Below are positions 7,335-14,692 of a stretch of DNA of 64,000 nt, one piece after another. A program made the translations under genes and the position numbers. The stretch is taken from assembly GCF_016746095.1 (NCBI RefSeq), contig NZ_JAERTY010000004.1, positions 424,931-488,930 of the forward strand, given 5' to 3'. Position 1 is the stretch's first letter. Each line of letters opens with the position of its first letter. Source of the DNA: Sphingobacterium faecale. GTDB lineage: Bacteria > Bacteroidota > Bacteroidia > Sphingobacteriales > Sphingobacteriaceae. The notes under the pieces were generated by a model. The model had not been told where the DNA came from and did not search any database. It was given only the letters and a program-made list of their open reading frames with translations.

Positions 7335-8399
7335 CTACCATCGATAGGTTATAGCATTTATATTCATCCCTGCTCCAACTGAAGCAAACATAATAAGATC
7401 TCCCTCCTGAACCGCAAAATTCCCGATTTCTCTGTTCAATACCTGATGTAGTAGTGTAGGTATTGTTGCTACAGAGCTGTTTCCCATATGAGCGATATTC
7501 ATAGGCATTATATTTTCGGGAAGTTCGGCTATACCATACAATTCAAAAAACCTTTTGACGATGGCCTCGTCCATTTTATCATTGGCTTGATGTAAGAATA
7601 TCATCTTAAGATCATTGATATTTTCGCTGCTCCGATCAAAACATTCTTTCATGGCCTGGGGCACATATTTAAGCGCGTATTCATAAACCTTGCGTCCCTT
7701 CATTTTGATAAACTGGGGTTCTTCAACCTCTCCACTATTCTCGCCTGCGGAAATAATGTAGTCGAGTTCAATCCCTGTATCGGATCTTACGGCAGTATTG
7801 ATAATTCCCGAATTAGTCCCATCAACAGCCTGAATAATGCATGCGCCAGCCCCATCAGAAAAAATCATACTATCCCGATCCGAAGAATCCAATACTCTCG
7901 AAAGCGTATCGGTACCGATGACCAAACACGTTCGAGCTTCGCCACAGCGTATGGCCATGTCAGCTTGGATCACCCCCTGTACCCAACCGGGACAACCAAA
8001 AATAACATCATAGGGAATACAAGAGGTGCTTTGTATACTTAATTTGTTTTTGATCCGCGATGCTACAGAAGGCACCATGTCGCGTGGTGCCCCCAGATGA
8101 TACATTTCGCCATAGTTGTGCGCAACCACAATCAAATCTATTGACTCTCTGTCTATTCCCGAATTCTTAATAGCTTCCTCGGCAGCAAAAGCTCCCATAT
8201 CTGAAGCACCAATCCCCAGACTAGCATAACGTCGTTGTTCGATTCCCGTGATATCCTTAAACTTACGAATAATAGTCTCGGTAGATTGCTCTATCTTAAC
8301 ACCTCCATCCGTAAAAAAATTACTATTCAAAAAGCAATGATTACCAACTACTTCTGTCGGAATATAAGCTCCTGTACCTATTATTTTTGATCGAATCAT
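7335..8399 (-). CDS. 3-oxoacyl-ACP synthase III family protein (FabH-like)
   Basis: 354 residues from the ATG at 8399; a TTG five codons upstream (8414) is less likely. The thiolase-fold catalytic triad is complete: Cys in 'VIFGCPGWVQGV' (about residue 136), His in 'FLHQAN', Asn in 'AHMGNSS'. The 'FSDGAGACII' segment is also typical. FabH-type enzymes condense an acyl-CoA with malonyl-ACP. The gene stands alone, not in a fab cluster, and is longer than housekeeping FabH (about 320), so it may serve a secondary lipid or pigment pathway. Confidence 0.85.
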   Translation of the reverse strand: MIRSKIIGTGAYIPTEVVGNHCFLNSNFFTDGGVKIEQSTETIIRKFKDITGIEQRRYASLGIGASDMGAFAAEEAIKNSGIDRESIDLIVVAHNYGEMYHLGAPRDMVPSVASRIKNKLSIQSTSCIPYDVIFGCPGWVQGVIQADMAIRCGEARTCLVIGTDTLSRVLDSSDRDSMIFSDGAGACIIQAVDGTNSGIINTAVRSDTGIELDYIISAGENSGEVEEPQFIKMKGRKVYEYALKYVPQAMKECFDRSSENINDLKMIFLHQANDKMDEAIVKRFFELYGIAELPENIMPMNIAHMGNSSVATIPTLLHQVLNREIGNFAVQEGDLIMFASVGAGMNINAITYRW

Positions 8400-8523
8400 T
8401 TCAAATTTATACAAACATTTAACTTTTGGAAATATTTCTCTTTAAAGCCTTTTAGAATCACAATTTAGCAATAAATAATGATATATATTTTGAATTAAAC
8501 AAAAACATAAAAATAAGAGGAAA

Positions 8524-8555
8524 AAGAAAAAGCCGTCCCTAGTATGAACGGCTTT
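8524..8555 (-). terminator. Terminator of the cold-shock gene
   Basis: Stem AAAGCCGT (8529-8536) / ACGGCTTT (8548-8555); read on the minus strand the stem is followed by a T-rich tract (CTTTTTCTTTTTCC). Lies 24 bp after the csp stop. Confidence 0.75.
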
Positions 8556-8578
8556 AACAATATATGCAAGAATAATCT

Positions 8579-8770
8579 TTAAATCAATTTTACATTTACT
8601 GCATTGGGACCTTTCTTTCCTTCCTGAATATCAAAAGATACGTGATCGTTCTCGCGTATATTTTGTGTAAGGCCTGTCACATGTACAAATACCTCATTAC
8701 TTCCGTCGTTTGGAGTAATAAATCCGAAACCTTTGGATTCATTAAAAAACTTTACAATACCTTCTTTCAT
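8579..8770 (-). CDS. CspA-family cold-shock protein
   Basis: 63 residues, one cold-shock domain. RNP1 is present as 'KGFGFITP' and RNP2 as 'EVFVHVTGL'. Binds single-stranded RNA/DNA and acts as an RNA chaperone. It has its own promoter-like element (TAACTTTG on the minus strand at 8838-8845) giving a roughly 60-nt leader, and its own terminator. Typical monocistronic csp unit. Confidence 0.95.
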   Translation of the reverse strand: MKEGIVKFFNESKGFGFITPNDGSNEVFVHVTGLTQNIRENDHVSFDIQEGKKGPNAVNVKLI

Positions 8771-8837
8771 AGATAACTTAAAAAAATATAAATAATTAAT
8801 TACCTTATAAAGATATGATAATTACTTTAACTTTAAG

Positions 8838-8845
8838 CAAAGTTA
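8838..8845 (-). promoter_or_regulatory. Candidate -7 element TAACTTTG for the cold-shock gene
   Basis: Plus-strand CAAAGTTA, i.e. TAACTTTG on the minus strand, an exact TAnnTTTG match about 70 bp upstream of the csp ATG. Confidence 0.45.
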
Positions 8846-8881
8846 ATATATAAATTATAACATTACCCTCGATAAAACTAC

Positions 8882-9148
8882 CTAAGTCACTATAAAAACA
8901 TATCCTTCCAGCTCTTCTTCTTTCACCTTCTCTAATGCTTCTTCAATCCGAAGTAGGGTCGGTTGATTGAGCGGCGGCTCGTAACCTAGATTATTCAAAT
9001 CCCTCATATATACTCTTGTATTGTCTATACGTTCTGGAAACCAGTAGATCACAGAATCTATTAATTCATTATTGGAGGTTAAAATATTGTACCCCTTTTT
9101 CTTTAAATATACTAACACCCTGCGGGTTAATTTTTCAAATTTCACCAT
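8882..9148 (-). CDS. Small hypothetical protein, paralogue of the 6829-7116 product
   Basis: 88 residues, no signal peptide or membrane segment. It aligns by eye to the product at 6829: 'LKKKGYNILTSN', 'YWFPERIDNTRVYMRD', and an 'LEGYVFI' end. No known domain is recognised. It sits alone between csp and the glutaminase remnant. Confidence 0.6.
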   Translation of the reverse strand: MVKFEKLTRRVLVYLKKKGYNILTSNNELIDSVIYWFPERIDNTRVYMRDLNNLGYEPPLNQPTLLRIEEALEKVKEEELEGYVFIVT

Positions 9149-9252
9149 GTACTATTACTATAACATTCTATTTTGAAAAACGTTTCATTTGATTGGAATG
9201 TTATAAAGCCAGGTATTATTTTGTATTTTTATCTCCCGTAAATTGGTCATAA

Positions 9253-9784
9253 ACCAAATCCCACATTGACAAGATCAAAGCACTAGTACGCTATATTACG
9301 AAAAACCCTTCGATAACCTATAACCAAATGGTATATCAATCGGAAAAAGCAACAGGACACCGTAATGGAGTTAGGTTCTATCTGATGAAAAACACAGGAG
9401 TTATTACGGGTCCTGAAGATCAATTAGATAATTATTTCCGTCAATGCTCCATTGAGCTTACTGCGGAAGATCTCGCCAAAATCGGTTATTTTTTCGCCAA
9501 TCAATATATCCACTATGACGGAGATCGTAAATATGAAGACGGTTCATTAGCAAAGCTGGTTTTATCACAGATGCTGATTGCAGCGATGTATGAATTCAGT
9601 GGAGAGTACGGGCGTACGGTAGACTTAAAGCAAATATGATGTCGGTGGAGGTATCGTGATTAGTGTTCCCCATCGCATGGGTATAGGTGCTTTTAGCCGT
9701 GCATTGGATAGTCATAGCAACTCACTAGCAGGTTATCACATGATTCTGGATCTCACAAAAAAGCATGGTTTAACTATATTTTAA
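9253..9784 (+). pseudogene. glsA: Decayed glutaminase gene (N-terminal half lost, frameshift near the end)
   Basis: An open frame from about 9253 (first Met codon 9328) reads like the second half of a bacterial glutaminase: '...YQSEKATGHRNG...YLMKNTGVI', 'YFRQCSIELTAEDLAKIGYF', then 'FSGEYGRTVDLKQ' and a stop at 9637. In the +1 frame from 9638 the protein continues with 'DVGGGIVISVPHRMGIGAFS', 'NSLAGY' and ends at TAA 9782-9784, matching the VGGGI...MGIAVFSPPLD...G end of the family. The frame change fits loss of two bases in an AAA-type codon near 9634. The N-terminal part with the catalytic Ser-x-x-Lys is absent. Non-functional as a glutaminase. Confidence 0.8.
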
Positions 9785-9808
9785 GCAAGAGCAGCACATG
9801 GTTGAAAA

Positions 9809-11419
9809 TCATGACGATCTTTCATCTTGATCTTTCTTTATAAAATGTACATAAGCAGAAGGTGGTGTCCCTGTCACCAATTTAAATGCTGTTGAAAATT
9901 TACTAAGCGACGTAAATCCACACATCTCGGCCAGATAAGACAATTTAAATCCAAGTAATTCGGGAGATTTATCCAATTGATCAATAATATATTCTATACG
10001 CTTAGTTTGTATATATTCGTAAAAATCCTTTTCTCTATACTTCTGTATAATATAAGTCACATAACGAGGGTTGGTGCCCATACTATTGGCCAGCTGATTG
10101 AGCGTAAGACTCTTTTCGAGGTAGAAATTCTTTTTTTCTAATTTGTTCAGCTGTTCACGCAATCTCTGTTCTGTATCCTTAGAAATATTAACTTCTTTTT
10201 TCTTGACGGTAACGTTGGTTCCTTCACTAACTTCTCTTTTAGCAACACGGGTTACCGGAGAAAGTACATTTTTCTGTAAATTGTCCGCTATGCACACTGT
10301 GTCATTGTTTTTGTCTACAGATCTGCATCTTAGTTTGTATATGTTTTTGCGACGGTATATATACAACATAGCAAACGTTGTAGAAACGAGTACAAACAGA
10401 ATACTACCGATAGCATAAATATACTTAACCCGATAAGCTTGCTTGGTCGAGTGAAGCCTAAATATCATTTCATCCGATAACTGTTTAGCAATCTTATCTC
10501 TCTTATTTTTGATTTCGCTTGATTTTATTCTATTTTCAATAGTCTTATGCAAATTACCAATCTTGGCATAATACTTAGCCCAAGTACTATAGGTTAGCAT
10601 CATCAACTCTTCGACTCCACCGGCAGCAAGGTAAGGTTCTATTTTATCTAAGCATTCCTTCGCTTTTCTCGATTGACTTTCGGCCAGAGCGATCTCGGCC
10701 TGCATTCTATAAATATAGGGAGTAAGGTTATTTTCTATTTCACCAATCCTGTTCAAAGCTCTATCTAAAAAAACGCTAGCTTCATTAAAATTCCCAAGAT
10801 GAAACTCACAGACCCCCATCAATTGGTCATTGGTCGCTTTAACCAAAATTGCACCTTTATTGTCATTTTCCTTAGTATCGATAGATGCTGCTGCTTTTTT
10901 AGCACATTGGCGGGCTTCTTCAAACTGGTTCTGCTCGAGATAATGAAAAACCTGCTCGTGCAGAATATTAATACGTGTCAGATTTTTCATCATCTTATCA
11001 TCCTGGTATTCATTTGCCCGTTCTGCTCTTTCCAAATAGCTCATTGATACCATAAACAACCCAATCTGTCTAAAAGCTGTCGCTAAAAAACCTGCCGTAT
11101 TACTCTGCCAGGAAAAATTCATCGTTGCATTGGCAATAGTATCTGCTTGCATTCCCTTATAAATACTCGATCGCATATCACCTTGATTATCGAATATCTT
11201 CGCCAATAACATTAACGATTTAATCTTCTCTTCGTCCGTAGCAGCAACGTCGTAAAGCGAATCCGCCGCCCTGTGGGCTGCATGTATATCCGTTGCGACA
11301 AGTGATACTATTACTTCGACATATCGCTCATGAAACGAATCTTTCCTGGATGTTTTCTGTCCATAGACAGAAAGCGCAGATAATATAATTTCTAAAAGTA
11401 AAAGATAAATTAACTTCAT
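9809..11419 (-). CDS. Membrane-anchored TPR/AraC-type transcriptional regulator
   Basis: 536 residues. N-terminal signal sequence (ends near 'SVYGQ'), about 300 residues of TPR-like helical repeats predicted to be periplasmic, one transmembrane segment (about 325-347, 'YAIGSILFVLVSTTFAMLYI'), a charged linker with coiled-coil character, and a C-terminal AraC/XylS double helix-turn-helix (about 430-530: 'SLTLNQLANSMGTNPRYVTY', 'LSYLAEMCGFTSLSKFSTAF'). This architecture is a one-component trans-membrane regulator found in Bacteroidota. It lies just downstream of the exopolysaccharide operon, on the same strand, and may control it. Confidence 0.85.
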   Translation of the reverse strand: MKLIYLLLLEIILSALSVYGQKTSRKDSFHERYVEVIVSLVATDIHAAHRAADSLYDVAATDEEKIKSLMLLAKIFDNQGDMRSSIYKGMQADTIANATMNFSWQSNTAGFLATAFRQIGLFMVSMSYLERAERANEYQDDKMMKNLTRINILHEQVFHYLEQNQFEEARQCAKKAAASIDTKENDNKGAILVKATNDQLMGVCEFHLGNFNEASVFLDRALNRIGEIENNLTPYIYRMQAEIALAESQSRKAKECLDKIEPYLAAGGVEELMMLTYSTWAKYYAKIGNLHKTIENRIKSSEIKNKRDKIAKQLSDEMIFRLHSTKQAYRVKYIYAIGSILFVLVSTTFAMLYIYRRKNIYKLRCRSVDKNNDTVCIADNLQKNVLSPVTRVAKREVSEGTNVTVKKKEVNISKDTEQRLREQLNKLEKKNFYLEKSLTLNQLANSMGTNPRYVTYIIQKYREKDFYEYIQTKRIEYIIDQLDKSPELLGFKLSYLAEMCGFTSLSKFSTAFKLVTGTPPSAYVHFIKKDQDERSS

Positions 11420-11482
11420 AATTACTTACAAAAGTTTCCTTTCTACCAATTTAATAGAATTGATGAGAAGCTCTTCGGTATA

Positions 11483-11890
11483 TTACCAATAGAACAATGT
11501 AACAGTAATGAGTAATCCAATTATAAAGGCGATCAAAAAAAGCCTATGGAGCTTCCATCGTTTTTCCCTCGAAGGTTTCTCTATTACGCGCATTCCATGA
11601 AATGTCTTAAAATCATAAAAAGCACGGAGATTGTTCGTGTCTAACACCACTCCAATAGTTTTTTCCAGTTCTCTATGGAGATGTAGCAGGGCTAATTGCG
11701 ACGACAGATATGCAACTTCATTATCCGCCTCAGTCTTAAGCTCTAAAAATTCCTCAAGTGCTTTATCAAGATCATCTGAAAGTGCCAATTCCCTATCAGG
11801 GCAATGCTTATTGATCGAATACTTCAGTCTACTTTCTAACTCCATCAAAGTAGACAGTATTTCTTTTGGATTATAAGATACTGAATTCAT
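11483..11890 (-). CDS. Hypothetical tail-anchored helical protein
   Basis: 135 residues, mainly helical and charged (heptad-like 'LDKALEEFLELKTEADNEVAYLS'), with one C-terminal transmembrane segment ('LFLIAFIIGLLITVTLFYW'). No known domain. It lies between the DUF1573 gene (137 bp upstream) and the TPR-AraC gene (63 bp downstream), all on the minus strand, so it could be an accessory factor of the polysaccharide locus or of the regulator. Confidence 0.65.
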   Translation of the reverse strand: MNSVSYNPKEILSTLMELESRLKYSINKHCPDRELALSDDLDKALEEFLELKTEADNEVAYLSSQLALLHLHRELEKTIGVVLDTNNLRAFYDFKTFHGMRVIEKPSREKRWKLHRLFLIAFIIGLLITVTLFYW

Positions 11891-12027
11891 ACGTAGATAT
11901 TTAGCATCATTAGCTGGAAAAACAATGCAAACCGAGCTAAATATCCGTAATTCTATTCATTTAAAAAACTATTAAACCACTATTACAATTAAAAAAAGAA
12001 AAACTCCAACGATATACGACTGAAATC

Positions 12028-12579
12028 TCACTTATTATTATGTATACTTTTATCAAAATCCTCATTCATATAATATCCTTTATTGCTAGCATCACCATCA
12101 ATAAGCTCTTTAAATCCTCCTTGAGATTTGATCTCATCAGAATAGAGTTCTTCATAATCCTTAGTGTACATCGCATTTGGCACAACATTGATATCAAAAA
12201 TCAATTCCTTGTAAAGAGCATCTTCAAAATTTCCATACAACGTGATATAATGTTTGACATATCCAATATTCTTGGCACTATTGTAACTTAATGTCAACAA
12301 TCGTTCTTTGCCCGGAGGTACTGTAAAAGCAGCCGTGCCTTCGTCCATCTTCAAACATCCACAAGATGTTATAATATCCGTAATCATCAACGGATTCTGG
12401 CCAATGTTTTTCAATTTAAAAGAAAGATCTTTTTGTTGTCCGGCCAATATGGGATAATAATGACGTTCATTGTCCTCCACCTCCATAACCGTCTTACGCT
12501 TGGAGAGATCTACGCAGGAAGCGAGCATAAACGTCACTCCAATAATAAAAAAATAATTAATATAGCTGTATTTCATCAC
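12028..12579 (-). CDS. DUF1573-domain lipoprotein
   Basis: 183 residues. Lipoprotein signal with lipobox LASC, then a DUF1573-type immunoglobulin-like domain: 'FKLKNIGQNPLMITDIITSCGC' region with the diagnostic CGC, and 'PPGKERLLTLSYNS'. DUF1573 domains resemble ASPM/SPD-2/Hydin folds and are abundant in exported Bacteroidota proteins. The start overlaps the end of the DUF4838 gene by 23 bp, implying translational coupling and membership of the polysaccharide operon. Confidence 0.8.
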   Translation of the reverse strand: MMKYSYINYFFIIGVTFMLASCVDLSKRKTVMEVEDNERHYYPILAGQQKDLSFKLKNIGQNPLMITDIITSCGCLKMDEGTAAFTVPPGKERLLTLSYNSAKNIGYVKHYITLYGNFEDALYKELIFDINVVPNAMYTKDYEELYSDEIKSQGGFKELIDGDASNKGYYMNEDFDKSIHNNK

Positions 12580-14692
12580 ACGCGATTACTGATTTTTTCA
12601 ATCCTTTATTTTTATAAATCCTTATTTCTAAGTCTGAGTGTGCCAACAGATCGATTTTCTTTTTTAACGTCACTAAATCGCCAAGAACTGAAAAGTCGTT
12701 AGTACTAAACTGCATAATCTTGTTCCCTGTACTCCACAGTTCTATTCGTTCAGGTGCAGACATTCGATGCCGAGCATTCAATAGAAATGTCATTTCCAAT
12801 GTCATCGGCTCTTTTTCTTCTCCCTGCTTCCTTCCGATTATACGCACATCTTCGCCAACCAAAAACCAGCCTTGATTAAAATCTGAGACAAATCCCACTT
12901 TATTATCGCAGAGTAAACCTGAGCTTTCAATTACATCTGCTGAAGAAATCCCTATTGCCTTACTTACCTTAAATCTATTGAAAGGCTTCGAAACACCCTT
13001 CAATCGCTTCCACTCTTTGAGATAAGATTTTAAAGCTCCTTTTTCTTCCTTATAATTCACTACACCTTCTTCCAAGGCTTCGTCCAACCTATGAATAAGG
13101 GTATCGTTGCGATGAGAAGTGCGTAATATACCGCCTTGATTCTCTAGAAAACCATCTGCTACGTCACCATTATGATAATCCAACTGTAATTTTGTATAAC
13201 TCAGCACATTTAATAGCGTTCGAACACGATATCCCTCATTCCCCTGTAAATCATCCACCAACAACTCCAAATCCGTATAAAACTTACTGAATCGCTCCGT
13301 GTCAAAGTAAGTTTTCATAGATTGGCGGAAAGAGCTATATATAGCGATATCCCTATTATCATTATATGCATTATCCTCTATTTCCAACAGATATTGGCTG
13401 AGTAGTTCGGCTGAATGTGGGTAAAATCTTTTATGATATCTCCTCACCAAATCGGATACAGATAGGGAGGGGTCTATCATTATCGCACTCAACACATACG
13501 TTTTAACGTCGTCAAACGGTGAATAATCGTAACCACTGCCATTGAGAAATAGACCATTAATGCCTAGCTCTCTAAAATAAGTTAACTGTGCCTGCACTCG
13601 CCGCAGAACAGGAAAAGGAGTAATATAATCGTCAAAATTAGATATATAATCCCACAAGTAAATTCTAAAGGTCTGTTCATTCCACGACTTCAGCAATGTA
13701 ATGAACTTCTGCACAGACGGAGCATTCCTTTCCAAGCGAGGTGATTTGGGAAGATCTATAGTGCTCAGAAGTACACCTGCTCGATCGGCCAGCCTAATCT
13801 TTGGAGCCTCACTGGTCGTTCTATAAGCCATTGTATAAAAGTGATCGTGTGGAAACTCCTCTGTCAATCTATTTAAAAGGACGGCAACGGCCCCACTCGC
13901 ACTCTTCGCAGTATTTCCTTGCTTTTTACAGGACGTACAGGTACATACCTTGTCGTTATCATTGGGAGCAACCATAAACCACGTGGCTCCACGAAGCCCA
14001 TGACCATATTCTTCTATGATGAAAGCTTTAATAGCTTGAAAAGTCTTTTCGGACGAAAAACAGTATTGATCCTTATCCCGAATCCCATCCACCAAAGCCA
14101 TAACGCCAGAGTCGGCACCTCCTGCAAATACCTTACTTAAATTGTGTCCCCAAAGCCCCCAATCCCGATCTACATTATGGGTCAAGAGAATCCCCGATAG
14201 GTCCTGATCCATATTAGGTTGGAGATGGGGTTCTCTATACCCAAACGCAAAATAGCCTTTACGAGTTTTAAATTCCAAATAATTAGGTGGGATATCATCT
14301 CTATCTAACTTATGACAATCCCCCAACCTATCGATCAACATATAGGACAACCAACGCAATATCCCCGGATCTCTACCAAATAACGATAATCGTCCATATT
14401 CGTTGACAATTTCGTAATCGCTTTCTAGATCCCCTACAATCTCAACATAGACTATCCCTCCCTTAAATTCTTTAGAATAAACATCAGAACGGTCAACCTG
14501 GAATATTGTTCTCTCTGAATTTCGCTTGTCCAAATGTCTAAATAGATAATCTGCAGCCCGTGCACTTTCCTTATCCCCATTCGATATAATCAACAATTGT
14601 TGCGTCGCGAAATCAAAGTCTCTTCCTTGACAACTCGAGGATAGTAGGCAGAATAATATCCAAAACCATACGCTCTGTTTAAAATGCCACAT
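12557..14692 (-). CDS. DUF4838-type lipoprotein, possible glycan-acting enzyme of the exopolysaccharide locus
   Basis: 711 residues with a lipoprotein signal (SSSC, Cys21). The body resembles DUF4838 proteins, a glycosidase-like family in Bacteroidota: an N-terminal alpha-glucuronidase-like domain (about 30-140), then a barrel-like region with 'WGLWGHN' (178-184), CTCTSC (250-255) and 'YLWDY'. The C-terminal ~150 residues look like a beta-sandwich. It starts inside the end of the TPR-barrel gene (14-bp overlap) and its own end overlaps the DUF1573 gene. By position it matches PgaB, the lipoprotein deacetylase/hydrolase of the PNAG system, though the sequence is unrelated. Catalytic residues are not identified. 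Confidence 0.65.
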   Translation of the reverse strand: MWHFKQSVWFWILFCLLSSSCQGRDFDFATQQLLIISNGDKESARAADYLFRHLDKRNSERTIFQVDRSDVYSKEFKGGIVYVEIVGDLESDYEIVNEYGRLSLFGRDPGILRWLSYMLIDRLGDCHKLDRDDIPPNYLEFKTRKGYFAFGYREPHLQPNMDQDLSGILLTHNVDRDWGLWGHNLSKVFAGGADSGVMALVDGIRDKDQYCFSSEKTFQAIKAFIIEEYGHGLRGATWFMVAPNDNDKVCTCTSCKKQGNTAKSASGAVAVLLNRLTEEFPHDHFYTMAYRTTSEAPKIRLADRAGVLLSTIDLPKSPRLERNAPSVQKFITLLKSWNEQTFRIYLWDYISNFDDYITPFPVLRRVQAQLTYFRELGINGLFLNGSGYDYSPFDDVKTYVLSAIMIDPSLSVSDLVRRYHKRFYPHSAELLSQYLLEIEDNAYNDNRDIAIYSSFRQSMKTYFDTERFSKFYTDLELLVDDLQGNEGYRVRTLLNVLSYTKLQLDYHNGDVADGFLENQGGILRTSHRNDTLIHRLDEALEEGVVNYKEEKGALKSYLKEWKRLKGVSKPFNRFKVSKAIGISSADVIESSGLLCDNKVGFVSDFNQGWFLVGEDVRIIGRKQGEEKEPMTLEMTFLLNARHRMSAPERIELWSTGNKIMQFSTNDFSVLGDLVTLKKKIDLLAHSDLEIRIYKNKGLKKSVIACDEIQLY

